Origin: Robertkochia flava
GTDB taxonomy: Bacteria > Bacteroidota > Bacteroidia > Flavobacteriales > Flavobacteriaceae
Reading direction: 5' to 3'
Assembly: GCF_020166515.1 (NCBI RefSeq)
Contig: NZ_JAINZT010000007.1
Span: 124,001-188,000, forward strand
Length of the DNA stretch: 64,000 nucleotides
In this document: positions 51,241 to 61,193 of the stretch, in pieces
Layout: the number at the start of each line of letters is the position of its first letter
Numbering within the stretch: the first letter of the stretch is position 1
Program-made: the position numbers and the translations under genes
Notes under the pieces: generated by a model
Told to the model about the DNA's origin: nothing
Databases searched by the model: none
The model's input: the letters and a program-made list of their open reading frames with translations, nothing else

Positions 51241-53016
51241 TCAGGACCTGTCGTAGATCTTATTGTATAAGTCCATGTATTTTTCCTTGATCACCTTGCG
51301 CTTTAATTTCATAGTAGGCGTAAGGTGCCCCTCATCGATACTCCAGGTATCCGGGGTAAGTTCGAATTTTTTAATGCGTTCCCATTTCCCGAAACGCTCG
51401 TTATACATGTCAATTTCTTCCTGTATACGATCGATCACCTTTTGATTGGTAACCAGGCTGTTGTTATCACCATTTAATTGTACCTGGTGACGACGGGCCC
51501 ATTCTCTTACGAAATCAAAGTTTGGCTGTATAAGCGCTGCCGGCATTTTTTCGCCTTCTCCTACCACCATGATCTGCTCGATGAAGCGGGATTGCTTCAT
51601 GTCGTTTTCTATAAGCTGAGGTGCCACGTATTTTCCGCCCGAGGTTTTGAACATTTCCTTTTTACGGTCGGTGATCTTCAGGAAGCCGTCACTGTCGATC
51701 TCCCCGATATCCCCGGTGTGAAAATAGTCTCCGGTCATGACCTCGGCAGTACGCTCCTTATCCTTGAAATACCCCATCATTACATTTGGTCCCTTACAAA
51801 GTATTTCTCCGTCTTCTGCGATCTTTACTTCAATTCCGGGCATAACCCTTCCTACAGTTCCGATCTTCCACCCTCTGTTATTCTGGTCGTTCACCGCGAT
51901 TACAGGAGAGGTTTCTGTGAGACCGTAACCCTCCATTACAGGCATTCCCGCTGCTCCGAAAACACGGGCAAGGGTGGGTTGCAAGGCAGCACTCCCCGAT
52001 ACCAGTATCTTCAGGTTACCACCAAGGCCCTCCTGCCATTTGCTGAAAATGAGTTTTCGCGCAATATTAAGCTGGAATTCATACCAGGCCCCGTTGGCAT
52101 TATACGGCTCGAATTTTTTACCGAGCTCAATAGCCCAGAAAAATAATTTCTTTTTAACTCCTGTAAGCTCTGCTCCCTTTGCGTAGATCTTGTCGTATAC
52201 CTTTTCCAGCAGTCGGGGTACTACGGTCATTACCTCCGGTTTTACTTCCTTGAGGTTGTCGCTGATCTTTTCTATAGATTCGGCAAAATAAATGCTGATG
52301 CCGCAATACTGGTACAGGTAGGTAACCATGCGTTCAAAAATATGGCATATGGGCAGAAAGCTCAGGGCAGAATCTCCGTGACTAAGCGGTACCCGCTCTT
52401 CACTGGAGATCACGTTAGACACGATGTTATGATGCGAAAGCATCACTCCTTTAGGCCTTCCTGTGGTACCTGAAGTATAAATGATCGTGGCCAGGTCTTC
52501 CGGTTTTACCTTCTCCTTGGTTTCTTCCAGTGCCTTCTGATTGCTCTCGTTCTTCCCGCTTTCCAGAATTTCCTTATAATTCCGGGCTCCTTCGATCTCA
52601 TCAAAGGTGTAGATTTCTTTCAGGGTGGGAACCTGGTCCCGAATGCTGCTTACCTTATCGAGTAACTCCTTATCTGATACAAAACAATAGGTACTCTCAG
52701 AGTGGTTCAGGATGTAAGCGTAATCTTCTTCTGAAATGGTAGGGTAGATGGGAACGTTAACAGCTCCGGTTTGTAAAACGCCTATATCTGCGATATGCCA
52801 CTCGGTTCGGTTGTTGGTGGATATCAGGGCGATCTTATCATTTGGTTTTACCCCCATGTTCAGCAATCCGCGACTAAACTGATCGGTAAGTCTTATGAAT
52901 TCTTTGGTGGATGTTTTCACCCACTTATCTCCGTATTTAGTGCAAAATGCGGTATCCAGGTTAAATTTATCCAGTTGGTACTGTGGAAAATCAAATAAAC
53001 GGGTAACGTTGGTCAT
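51241..53016 (-). CDS. fadD: Long-chain fatty-acid--CoA ligase (AMP-forming)
   Basis: 591 residues. The P-loop of the adenylate-forming superfamily is TIIYTSGTTGRPKGVMLSH; further motifs are GYGLTETSP, YFHTGDIGEIDSDGFLKITDRKKE (hinge) and KFELTPDTWSIDEGHLTPTM, as in bacterial long-chain acyl-CoA synthetases. It activates fatty acids to acyl-CoA, feeding the beta-oxidation enzymes encoded downstream. Own transcription unit (terminator at 51192) but functionally part of the fad cluster. Confidence 0.9.
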   Translation of the reverse strand: MTNVTRLFDFPQYQLDKFNLDTAFCTKYGDKWVKTSTKEFIRLTDQFSRGLLNMGVKPNDKIALISTNNRTEWHIADIGVLQTGAVNVPIYPTISEEDYAYILNHSESTYCFVSDKELLDKVSSIRDQVPTLKEIYTFDEIEGARNYKEILESGKNESNQKALEETKEKVKPEDLATIIYTSGTTGRPKGVMLSHHNIVSNVISSEERVPLSHGDSALSFLPICHIFERMVTYLYQYCGISIYFAESIEKISDNLKEVKPEVMTVVPRLLEKVYDKIYAKGAELTGVKKKLFFWAIELGKKFEPYNANGAWYEFQLNIARKLIFSKWQEGLGGNLKILVSGSAALQPTLARVFGAAGMPVMEGYGLTETSPVIAVNDQNNRGWKIGTVGRVMPGIEVKIAEDGEILCKGPNVMMGYFKDKERTAEVMTGDYFHTGDIGEIDSDGFLKITDRKKEMFKTSGGKYVAPQLIENDMKQSRFIEQIMVVGEGEKMPAALIQPNFDFVREWARRHQVQLNGDNNSLVTNQKVIDRIQEEIDMYNERFGKWERIKKFELTPDTWSIDEGHLTPTMKLKRKVIKEKYMDLYNKIYDRS

Positions 53017-53076
53017 TAGTAGTGCTTTTTTCAGTCTTGCAAATTATAAAAATTTGGGGATAAAAAATCAAATTCA

Positions 53077-53107
53077 TAAAAAAAGGAGTTGCCGTTTAGC
53101 AACTCCT
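53077..53107 (-). terminator. Rho-independent terminator of purL
   Basis: A perfect 10-bp stem (53082-53091 with 53098-53107), loop of six, followed on the minus strand by a T-run (53077-53083). Lies 27 bp beyond the purL stop. Confidence 0.9.
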
Positions 53108-53133
53108 TAATATTAAGCGTGTTTTCTTGCTGA

Positions 53134-56100
53134 TTATTTTTTCTCCAGCCATTTTCTGGCATTGACAAAGGCCTCGATCCATGGCGAAACTTCGTCTTTG
53201 CGCCCTTCCGGGTAGTATCCCCAGTTCCATGGGAAGGTGGAGCGTTCCAGGTGCGGCATCATAACCAGGTGCCTGCCCGTGTCGTCAGTGAGCATGGCCG
53301 TATTGAAGTCAGATCCGTTCGGATTCGCAGGATACCCTTCATAACCATATTTTCCTACGATGTTGTATCGCTGCTCTGCATAAGGGAAACTGAACTTCCC
53401 TTCTCCGTGTGCTGCCCAGATACCCAGGGTGGTTCCGGCAAGACTGGAAAGCATGACCGAGTGGTTCTCCTCAATTTTTACCGAGGTAAAATTACATTCG
53501 AACTTATGTGAATCGTTATGAAGCATCTTGGGTTTGTCTTCATGGTCCGGATTGATCAGTCCCAGTTCTATGAACAACTGACATCCGTTACATACTCCGA
53601 GTGACAGGGTATCTTCTCTTTCAAAGAAGTTTTTAAGGCTCGTGTTGGCCTGTTCGTTATACAGGAAGGCACCTGCCCATCCCTTTGCACTTCCCAGTAC
53701 ATCAGAATTCGAGAAACCACCCACGGCTGCTATAAAACGGATGTCCTCGAGGGTTTCCCTTCCGCTGATCAGGTCGGTCATGTGAACGTCCTTAACGTCA
53801 AAACCGGCCAGGTACATGGCGTTTGCCATCTCCCGTTCAGAATTACTTCCCTTTTCCCTTATAATAGCAGCTTTGATGCGTTTGTTTGCTGCAACAGGTT
53901 CCGGTTTTTTTCCGGTGAATTGTGCCGGGAAGGTATATTCAAGAGGTTGATTCTTGTAATTGATATAACGCTCTTCCGCTTTGCTCTTACCACTTTGTTT
54001 CTGGTCGAGCAGGTACGAGGTTTTGTACCAGATGTCTCTGAGCTGGGGTATGTTAAAGTTGAATTCCTCCTCGCCGTTGGTGATGTGAAGTTCTTCTCCG
54101 GCGGTTACCGCTCCGATCTTTACAAAGTCCACGCCTCGGGAACTCAGAAGAGCCTCAACTTCCTTATCATCCTTAGCCTGGATAACCACGGCAACATTTT
54201 CATTGAACAATGCTTTAACAGAATCGGCCGCTCCCAGGGCTGTAAGGTTGAGGTCAGCTCCGACAGCGTTGTCTGCAAAACACATCTCAAGAAGGGTGGT
54301 AATTAGTCCGCCGCTGGCCACGTCGTGTCCTGCCAGTACCTGCTCGTTTCTTATCAGGTCCTGTATGGCGTTAAAGGCGGTTTCCAGGTAGGCAGCCTCA
54401 TGCACGCCGGCACCCTGGTTGCCTACGGTGTTCAGGATCTGGGCAAAGGACGTACCTCCCAGTTCCAGGGAAGCTCCCGAAAGGTTCAGGTAGTACATAC
54501 TGCCTCCGTCTTTCTGAAGTACCGGGGTTACCACCTTGGTGATGTCGTTGCAGTTTCCTGCTGCAGAAATGATCACTGTACCCGGTGCGATCACCTCGTC
54601 ATCAGGATATTTTTGTTTCATGGATAGCGAATCCTTACCGGTAGGAATGTTGATCCCGAGGTCTATGGCAAACTGGGAACACCCTTCCACGGCCTCGTAA
54701 AGACGGGCATCTTCTCCTTCGTTCTTACAGGGCCACATCCAGTTGGCAGACAAAGACACCGATTTGAGACCGTCTTTCATAGGCGCCCAGACAATGTTGG
54801 TAAGCGCCTCTGCAATGGCTACACGGCTTCCGGCAACCGGATCAATAAGGGCCAGTACTGGAGCGTGACCGATGGAGGTGGCGATACCTTCCTTACCCTG
54901 GTAATCCAGGGCCATAACCCCGCAGTTGCTCAATGGCAATTGCAGTGGGCCTACACATTGCTGGCGGGCCACCTTTCCGGTTACACAGCGGTCTACTTTA
55001 TTGGTGAGCCAGTCTTTACAGGCTACTGCTTCCAGTTGAAGAACCCGCTCCAGGTAGGCAGGGATCTCTTCAGTTTTATAATCCGGAGACTGGTAGTTTC
55101 TTTCTATTTTGCGATCGTTCATGATCGTCTTAGGAGAGCTTCCGAACATATCGGCCATGTCCAGGTCCATAGGTTTGGCTCCGGTTTTTCCCGACGCGAA
55201 GGTAAAGCGATGATCACCGGTCACTTCTCCAACCTCATACATGGGCGAGCGTTCCCGCTCGGCGATCCTTCTTAGTTTCTCCTTATGTTCCTCGGCGATC
55301 ACCAGTCCCATTCGCTCCTGGCTTTCGTTTCCGATAAGTTCTTTGAGCGATAGGGTAGGGTCTCCTATAGGTAATTTGTCAGTATCAATGGTGCCTCCGG
55401 TCTCTTCTACGAGCTCAGAAAGACAATTCAGGTGGCCTCCGGCCCCGTGATCGTGTATAGAGACGATCTCGTTGATATCGCTTTCTACCATACCCCGCAC
55501 CGCGTTGGCAACCCTTTTCTGCATTTCAGGGTTCGATCGCTGGATGGCGTTAAGTTCGATACCGCTGGAAAATTCTCCGGTATCAGCAGAAGAAACCGCA
55601 GCTCCTCCCATCCCGATACGGTAGTTATCTCCGCCAAGTACCACGATCTTGTCACTCTTCTTCGGCGTTTCTTTTTTGGCTTGCGATTCCTTGCCGTATC
55701 CGATTCCACCGGCGAGCATGATCACCTTGTCAAAACCGAGTTTTCGCGCCTCTTCTTCATGTTCGAAGGTAAGTACAGAACCCGCAATAAGGGGTTGCCC
55801 GAACTTATTACCAAAGTCAGAAGCTCCGTTGGAGGCCTTGATCAGGATGTCCATAGGGGTCTGGTAAAGCCATTCCCTTTCCTTCATTTTCTGCTCCCAT
55901 GGACGGTTTTCTTCCAGCCTGGAGTACGAGGTCATGTAAACGGCAGTTCCGGCCATCGGAATTGAACCCTGTCCTCCCGCGAGACGGTCTCTGATCTCTC
56001 CTCCCGACCCGGTGGCAGCCCCGTTAAAAGGTTCTACCGTTGTAGGGAAATTGTGAGTTTCGGCTTTCAGGGAGATCACAGAATCAAAATCCTTGATCTC

Positions 56101-56799
56101 GTAATAATCGGGTTTTTCCGGACTTTTAGGAGCAAACTGCTGCACCCTTGGCCCCTTAAGAAAAGCTACATTATCCTTGTAGGCCGAAACGATCCCGTTG
56201 GGATGAGCCTCTGAGGTCTTACGGATCATTTTGAACAGGGAAACCGGTTTCTCTTCTCCGTCAATAACAAAGGTGCCGTTAAAGATCTTGTGCCTGCAGT
56301 GTTCAGAATTGATCTGTGCAAATCCGTAAACCTCGGCATCCGTTAGTTTTCTGCCCAGTCGGCTGGAAAGGTTCTCGAGATAAGTGATCTCTTCTTCGCT
56401 TAAGGCTAACCCTTCCTTTTGGTTATACCCTGAGATATCGTCGATCGCTTCAATGGGTTTGGGGTCGAGGTGAATATCAAAGATATCCTGATCAAGCCGC
56501 GTGTATTTCTGGCTTAACATAGGGTCGTAGTCCTTATCGTCTGCAGAAGAGGCTACAAATTCCTCGATTCGCACCAAACCTTCAATACCCATGTTCTGGG
56601 TGATCTCTACGGCGTTGGTGCTCCATGGGGTTACCATGGCTGCTCTGGGGCCTATGAAATAATGGTTGATGGTTTCCAGCCCGGTTTCGGGTTGATTTCC
56701 AAACAGCCATGTGAGTTTTGAAATATCTTCTTTAGAGAGTGGGTGGGTGGTTTCTACTGCAAAAACCTTCTCTTTTGGATTCCCGAAGAAAACGATCAT
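53134..56799 (-). CDS. purL: Phosphoribosylformylglycinamidine synthase (single-chain)
   Basis: 1221 residues, the long single-polypeptide type. N-terminal FGAM-synthase domains have QINSEHCRHKIFNG and LKAETHNFPTTVEPFNGAATGSGGEIRD. The C-terminal glutamine amidotransferase has LGVCNGCQLF (nucleophile Cys) and AHGEGKF. It converts FGAR, ATP and glutamine to FGAM in purine biosynthesis. Monocistronic, bounded by its own terminator. Confidence 0.96.
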   Translation of the reverse strand: MIVFFGNPKEKVFAVETTHPLSKEDISKLTWLFGNQPETGLETINHYFIGPRAAMVTPWSTNAVEITQNMGIEGLVRIEEFVASSADDKDYDPMLSQKYTRLDQDIFDIHLDPKPIEAIDDISGYNQKEGLALSEEEITYLENLSSRLGRKLTDAEVYGFAQINSEHCRHKIFNGTFVIDGEEKPVSLFKMIRKTSEAHPNGIVSAYKDNVAFLKGPRVQQFAPKSPEKPDYYEIKDFDSVISLKAETHNFPTTVEPFNGAATGSGGEIRDRLAGGQGSIPMAGTAVYMTSYSRLEENRPWEQKMKEREWLYQTPMDILIKASNGASDFGNKFGQPLIAGSVLTFEHEEEARKLGFDKVIMLAGGIGYGKESQAKKETPKKSDKIVVLGGDNYRIGMGGAAVSSADTGEFSSGIELNAIQRSNPEMQKRVANAVRGMVESDINEIVSIHDHGAGGHLNCLSELVEETGGTIDTDKLPIGDPTLSLKELIGNESQERMGLVIAEEHKEKLRRIAERERSPMYEVGEVTGDHRFTFASGKTGAKPMDLDMADMFGSSPKTIMNDRKIERNYQSPDYKTEEIPAYLERVLQLEAVACKDWLTNKVDRCVTGKVARQQCVGPLQLPLSNCGVMALDYQGKEGIATSIGHAPVLALIDPVAGSRVAIAEALTNIVWAPMKDGLKSVSLSANWMWPCKNEGEDARLYEAVEGCSQFAIDLGINIPTGKDSLSMKQKYPDDEVIAPGTVIISAAGNCNDITKVVTPVLQKDGGSMYYLNLSGASLELGGTSFAQILNTVGNQGAGVHEAAYLETAFNAIQDLIRNEQVLAGHDVASGGLITTLLEMCFADNAVGADLNLTALGAADSVKALFNENVAVVIQAKDDKEVEALLSSRGVDFVKIGAVTAGEELHITNGEEEFNFNIPQLRDIWYKTSYLLDQKQSGKSKAEERYINYKNQPLEYTFPAQFTGKKPEPVAANKRIKAAIIREKGSNSEREMANAMYLAGFDVKDVHMTDLISGRETLEDIRFIAAVGGFSNSDVLGSAKGWAGAFLYNEQANTSLKNFFEREDTLSLGVCNGCQLFIELGLINPDHEDKPKMLHNDSHKFECNFTSVKIEENHSVMLSSLAGTTLGIWAAHGEGKFSFPYAEQRYNIVGKYGYEGYPANPNGSDFNTAMLTDDTGRHLVMMPHLERSTFPWNWGYYPEGRKDEVSPWIEAFVNARKWLEKK

Positions 56800-56972
56800 A
56801 AACGCTTTTTTAAGGTCCGTTCTTAATGACGGACAAGTGAATGATTTTGAAAGCGCAAAAATACAATTTTCCGTACAATTAATCAGACTAATTTTGGCAT
56901 ATCCTCAGGGTCTGAAAAAGCATAAAAACCGGAGGTTTGTAAGGAATACAATCTCTTGGTGCTCAGATGGGA

Positions 56973-57137
56973 TTATGCCAGGTCAATGTGGAAGGGGAGG
57001 GTAGGGTGGGAGAAGGATATGCTGTTCTGCTGTGGTTTCTCAGCAGCATCGTCATCCTTGGTGTTTTCGCAATACGCCATAAGCAGGGCTAAAATTATGC
57101 CCAGTAATACTGCCAGCTTTATAGTTCTGGGTTTCAT
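56973..57137 (-). CDS. Small lipoprotein-like peptide
   Basis: 54 residues from ATG at 57137: MKPRTIKLAVLLGIILALLM followed by AYC, so a signal with a lipobox-like Cys23, then a charged stretch ENTKDDDAAEKPQQ. It sits alone in the 455 bp gap between purL and the rRNA methyltransferase gene; the flanking parts of the gap show nothing else. Coding is suggested by the typical signal sequence only. Confidence 0.5.
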   Translation of the reverse strand: MKPRTIKLAVLLGIILALLMAYCENTKDDDAAEKPQQNSISFSHPTLPFHIDLA

Positions 57138-57254
57138 GTTGGTGAAATTAGTAGTCTAAGGAATAAACGAGATTCCCCGAAGTTTATTGTACTGTAAAAT
57201 ACAATAAATAATTGATAGTTAACCCATTAGAAGTTGAACGACAGGTATGTACGA

Positions 57255-58469
57255 CTACTTTTTATTTTCAAGCAGGGCCAGGTAAAATCCGTCAAAGCCT
57301 GATCCGGAAGCCAGGATCTTACGATCTTTAACCAGCGAAAAGTTTTTGCCTTCTTCGCTATCCAGGAATTTGGCAACCTGTTCCTGGTTTTCTGATGGCA
57401 GAACAGAACAGGTAGCATAGACCAGTTTTCCGCCTTCTTTCACCATTTTGGAATACTCCCTCAGGATTTCTTGCTGGGTTTTCCGGATCTCATCCAGGAA
57501 TTCCGGCTGTAGCTTCCATTTGGCGTCCGGGTTCCTTCTTAGAACGCCCAAACCGCTACAGGGCGCGTCGATGAGTACCCGGTCTGCTTTTCCATGCAGT
57601 TTCTTAAGAGCTTTGGAAGAATCGATCACCCGGGTTTCCACATTGTGGGCGCCGTTTCTACGGGCTCTCCTCTTGAGTTCCTTTAGTTTATTGCCGTAGA
57701 TGTCCATGGCAATGATCTGCCCCTTGTTCTCCATCAGGCTTGCCAGGTGAAGTGTTTTTCCTCCTGCGCCTGCGCAGGCATCAACCACGCGCATCCCCGG
57801 TTCTACCTGCAGAAAGGGTGCCACCAGTTGAGAGGAGGCATCCTGAACTTCGAACCATCCTTTTTGAAAGGCTTCGGTTTTGAATACATTGGCGCGTTCT
57901 TCCAGAACCAGGGCGTCCGGATATCCCTTGAGGTCCAGGCAGTGGATGTGGTCTTCCTCCAGCGCCTTTTTAAGAGCGTTCTTGGTGGTGTTCAGCGTGT
58001 TTACCCGAAGGATCACTGCGGCCTGCTCGTTAAGAGCAGCAAGTTCTTTTTCCCAAACGGCCTCGCCCAGTTCTTTAACCCCGAGCTCATCCAGCCAGTC
58101 CGGAACCGATTCCCGGTACTTGCGAATCTGACTCAGTTCATCAAATTTTCCTTTGATCCTGCGTACAGGAGTCCCCTCAAGTTGCTTCCAGTCAGGGAGT
58201 CTGATACCGCGAAGCACCGCCCAAACCGCAAAGACCCGCCAGAGATTTTCCCTGCTGTAAGGAGGGTTTACCCCGGCAATAACCGTGTAGAGTCGTTTCC
58301 AGCGAACGATCTCGTACAGCGTTTCAGCAATGAATGCACGATCCCTGGCTCCCCAGCGCTTATCGCGCTTGAGAAGTTGTTCCACTACTTTGTCAGCATA
58401 TTCCTTATCGTTGAAGATCTTATCCAGTCCGTCTATAACAGCGTAAACCAGGTTTCTGTGTAGTCTCAT
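57255..58469 (-). CDS. RsmB/NOP-family rRNA (cytosine-5) methyltransferase
   Basis: 404 residues. An N-terminal NusB-like helical domain (DKRWGARDRAFIAETLYEIVRW) precedes the SAM domain: VVDACAGAGGKTLHLASLM (motif I), AMDIYGNKL, DAPCSGLGVLRRNPD (motif IV, Cys) and LVYATCSVLPSENQEQV (motif VI, nucleophile Cys). It methylates cytosine in rRNA. Divergent from the plus-strand BNR lipoprotein gene with a 74 bp shared upstream region. Confidence 0.9.
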   Translation of the reverse strand: MRLHRNLVYAVIDGLDKIFNDKEYADKVVEQLLKRDKRWGARDRAFIAETLYEIVRWKRLYTVIAGVNPPYSRENLWRVFAVWAVLRGIRLPDWKQLEGTPVRRIKGKFDELSQIRKYRESVPDWLDELGVKELGEAVWEKELAALNEQAAVILRVNTLNTTKNALKKALEEDHIHCLDLKGYPDALVLEERANVFKTEAFQKGWFEVQDASSQLVAPFLQVEPGMRVVDACAGAGGKTLHLASLMENKGQIIAMDIYGNKLKELKRRARRNGAHNVETRVIDSSKALKKLHGKADRVLIDAPCSGLGVLRRNPDAKWKLQPEFLDEIRKTQQEILREYSKMVKEGGKLVYATCSVLPSENQEQVAKFLDSEEGKNFSLVKDRKILASGSGFDGFYLALLENKK

Positions 58470-58543
58470 TGCTTAAAATAAATTGTTTGCAAAGGTATTG
58501 CTTTGTAAGCGATTAAACTTAATTTTAGCCTCAAATTAATGGT

Positions 58544-59587
58544 ATGATCCGATATTTCTTTCTCTTGCTGCTGCTGGCTTCCTGTGCTGCAGAACCCGAG
58601 TTTATCCCCAGAAATTTTAACCGGGTAGAGGTCCGGGAAGTGTTTTCAGATTCTGTAAGTATCAGGGCGATAACGCTTATGGGGCAGAATCTGGCTTTTT
58701 CCGGTTCGAACAACACCTATGGGTTCTACAACAGTGCAACCGGTGCAGCCCGATCTTCAAGGATCAGGATCGACAGTGTGAATACCGAATTCAGAGCTGT
58801 GGCCGCCACTTCTGCCGATTTCTTTATGCTTAGCACAGGGAATCCTGCGCTGATGTTCAAAACGGGTAATAGTGGTGAAATGGAACTGGCATATATGGAA
58901 GAACACGAGCAGGTGTTCTACGATGCCATGGCCTTTTGGAACGACCAGGAAGGGATCGCCATGGGAGACCCTACAGAAGGATGTATTTCTGTGATCATTA
59001 CCCGTAACGGCGGACGAAGCTGGAAGAAATTATCCTGTGATGAGCTTCCGTCTGCTGCTGCCGGAGAGGCGGCATTCGCAGCAAGTGACACCAATATTGC
59101 GATCATTGGCGATCATACCTGGATCGCTACCGGAGGTGCGCGTTCCAGAATACTCTATTCTCCTGATAAGGGAATGACCTGGGAAGTTTTTGATACCCCC
59201 GTAATTCAGGGGACGTCTACCCAGGGGATCTATTCCATTGACTTTTATGATGAAAAGACCGGTTTTGCCATCGGAGGCGATTATACCCAACCGGAACAAA
59301 ATGCAGCGAACAAGGCGGTCACCACCGATGGGGGTAAAACCTGGTCCCTGGTAGGTGTCGGGAAAGCTCCGGGATACCTTTCATGCGTGCAGTACATTCC
59401 GGGGAGAAAGGGAAAAGAACTGGTGGCAGTAGGTTTTCAGGGTATATGGTTTTCCAGTGACGGCGGAGCAAACTTCTCCAAAATCTCGGACGAGCCTTTT
59501 TACACCCTGAGATTCAACAGTGATTCCACGGCCTTTGCGGCAGGTAAGAATCGTATTGCTGTACTTACTTTTGAAGAGAACCCTTAG
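58544..59587 (+). CDS. BNR/Ycf48-like beta-propeller lipoprotein
   Basis: 347 residues. A short lipoprotein signal ends LLLASC (Cys14). Repeated blade motifs such as ITRNGGRSWKKL, YSPDKGMTWEVF, TTDGGKTWSLV and FSSDGGANFSKI are Asp-box/BNR units, as in Ycf48-type assembly proteins and WD40/YVTN-like exported propellers. Probably a periplasmic scaffold. Its last four bases overlap the convergent gene at 59584. Confidence 0.85.
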   Translation: MIRYFFLLLLLASCAAEPEFIPRNFNRVEVREVFSDSVSIRAITLMGQNLAFSGSNNTYGFYNSATGAARSSRIRIDSVNTEFRAVAATSADFFMLSTGNPALMFKTGNSGEMELAYMEEHEQVFYDAMAFWNDQEGIAMGDPTEGCISVIITRNGGRSWKKLSCDELPSAAAGEAAFAASDTNIAIIGDHTWIATGGARSRILYSPDKGMTWEVFDTPVIQGTSTQGIYSIDFYDEKTGFAIGGDYTQPEQNAANKAVTTDGGKTWSLVGVGKAPGYLSCVQYIPGRKGKELVAVGFQGIWFSSDGGANFSKISDEPFYTLRFNSDSTAFAAGKNRIAVLTFEENP

Positions 59588-60033
59588 TGGTCGTTCCGGG
59601 CTGCTCTTCTCGCCTGCAGCCTTTTCAGGAGTTCCTTTTTGAACAATTCTTCATGAATGTCCAGAAGAAGCGCCTTCCTGGCGCCAAGTAGCTCGGGAGT
59701 TTCTTTGCGGAAAAGCGATTCCGTTCTGGCGATCTCATCCTTTAGACCGGAGATTTCTTCCAGGGTCGAAAGGGCTTCGGCCTTGGACATCGTATTCATA
59801 TCACCCCTCACAACCGTTTGCTGTAAGGTGTTTAAAGTAGATTTTAGCTCGAAAAGTGTATCGTCATACTGGTTGTATCGGGGCCAGAAAATGGCAGCTT
59901 CATCCGGAAGTAATTCGAGTTTTTCCGTGAGGTAGGCCACTTTGAGCGATTTTATGCGTTCTCTTCTGCTCTCCTGGGCATTTACCTGAAAAGAGAAGAA
60001 CACTAAGGCAGTTAAAATAAAAATTCGTTTCAT
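59584..60033 (-). CDS. Spy/CpxP-like periplasmic sensor of the ECF sigma operon
   Basis: 149 residues with a signal peptide (ending VNAQ). The helical mature part with KVAYLTEKLELLPDEAAIFWPRYNQYDDTL resembles CpxP/Spy-like and the flavobacterial 'sensor of ECF-type sigma factor' proteins. Third gene of the sigma (60567), anti-sigma-like (60057) and sensor operon, 23 bp behind the second. It probably monitors the envelope; the signal is unknown. Confidence 0.8.
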   Translation of the reverse strand: MKRIFILTALVFFSFQVNAQESRRERIKSLKVAYLTEKLELLPDEAAIFWPRYNQYDDTLFELKSTLNTLQQTVVRGDMNTMSKAEALSTLEEISGLKDEIARTESLFRKETPELLGARKALLLDIHEELFKKELLKRLQARRAARNDH

Positions 60034-60056
60034 CGTAAGGAGGATTGTTGTATTTC

Positions 60057-60563
60057 TTATTCTGTTAAATCGTAAATATCCAGTTCGTCCAGGAGGTAGG
60101 ACTCCAGGGCGTTGGGCTCTATGGTGTTTCCGCTAAAGTTGATCGCGGAGATATCGGCCATAACCGGGTTTTCCATCAGGTAGCTTTCGGGAATCTCCAG
60201 CATCCCGCTGTCGAGCAGCCATTCAATATCAGAGGTTTTCAATTCAGAAAAAACCGGGGTGGAGCGGACATCTAATGTGAAAAGGGTGCTGATCAGGATT
60301 AAGCACACCGCAGCTGCAGCATAATACCCATACTTGCGGTACGTTTGCAGAAAGTGCAGTACTGGCGTTTGGCCCCTCATTCTTTTACGAAGGTGAACTT
60401 CGAAACCTGCAAAATACTGTTCAGGAACCTCAAACCCTTCTTCATCTGGTATCGCTTCCTTAAAAGCAGCAGCGGACTTTGCGCGGGCTTCGAGCCCTTC
60501 AAAATACCCCTGAGGGAACTTAAATCCTTCGTCTTTGCTGTTATGTGAGTGTTTGCTTTTCAT
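60057..60563 (-). CDS. Anti-sigma-like single-pass membrane protein
   Basis: 168 residues. The cytosolic N-terminus has two similar segments (FKFPQGYFEGLEARAKS and FEVPEQYFAGFEVHLRK), then one membrane helix (about 75-93) and an extracytoplasmic C-terminus. Position immediately after the ECF sigma gene (3 bp gap) fits an anti-sigma factor. Direct family motifs such as the zinc-binding HCC are absent, so the role is inferred from context. Confidence 0.75.
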   Translation of the reverse strand: MKSKHSHNSKDEGFKFPQGYFEGLEARAKSAAAFKEAIPDEEGFEVPEQYFAGFEVHLRKRMRGQTPVLHFLQTYRKYGYYAAAAVCLILISTLFTLDVRSTPVFSELKTSDIEWLLDSGMLEIPESYLMENPVMADISAINFSGNTIEPNALESYLLDELDIYDLTE

Positions 60564-60566
60564 GGG

Positions 60567-61109
60567 TTACCCGTTTTGTTTAAGGTATTCCTGTATCTTT
60601 TTTACGGCATGATGGTAGGAGGCCTTTAACGCCCCTACAGAGGTATCTGTAACAGCGGAGATCTCTTCGTACTTCATCTCCTCATAATACCTCATGTTAA
60701 ATACAGCCAGTTGTTTTTCCGGGAGCGTAGCCAATGCCTTTTGCAGTTTTAACTGTATGGCATCTCCATCAAAATAGGGGTCAGAAACCAGGTTATTAAC
60801 CAGCTGTGCTCTTAATTCTTCGTTCGATATCCGGTACTTATTGGCCTGCTTTTGCAGGAAGTTGATCGCTTCATTGGTTGCAATACGGTACATCCATGAA
60901 TAAACTGCGCTGTCTCCCCTGAAGGTGTCTATATTCTTATACACCTTGATAAAGGTGTTCTGAAGAACATCGTCCGTATCGTCGTGGTTTAACACCATAC
61001 GCCTGATGTGCCAGTAGAGTCTTTCCTGGTAATCCCTGACCAGCTCGCTGAAAGCGCGTTCCCGGGTTTCAGGGTGCTGTAGTTCTTTAAGTAGGGTTTC
61101 CTTTTCCAA
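60567..61109 (-). CDS. ECF-subfamily RNA polymerase sigma factor
   Basis: 180 residues. Region 2 has NHDDTDDVLQNTFIKVYKNI and YSWMYRIATNEAINFL; region 4 has LPEKQLAVFNMRYYEEMKYEEISAVTDTSVGALKASYHHAVKKI. It is an extracytoplasmic-function sigma factor controlled by the two downstream gene products. First gene of the three-gene operon. Confidence 0.92.
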   Translation of the reverse strand: MEKETLLKELQHPETRERAFSELVRDYQERLYWHIRRMVLNHDDTDDVLQNTFIKVYKNIDTFRGDSAVYSWMYRIATNEAINFLQKQANKYRISNEELRAQLVNNLVSDPYFDGDAIQLKLQKALATLPEKQLAVFNMRYYEEMKYEEISAVTDTSVGALKASYHHAVKKIQEYLKQNG

Positions 61110-61163
61110 TCAGGCGGGTTTTCCTTTTTGACAGGAATAAATATAGAAGGTTTAATCTGATGC

Positions 61164-61188
61164 AAAAAAAATCCCGGTTTCCCGGGAT
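61164..61188 (-). terminator. Rho-independent terminator of the ABC exporter gene
   Basis: On the minus strand ATCCCGGGAAACCGGGAT (7-8 bp stem) is followed by eight T. It lies just beyond the exporter stop. Confidence 0.9.
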
Positions 61189-61193
61189 GTGCT

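Noticed and set aside
56956-57159. Plus-strand 67-residue ORF in the purL upstream gap
   Set aside because: The opposite strand has a more convincing lipoprotein-like frame (56973-57137).
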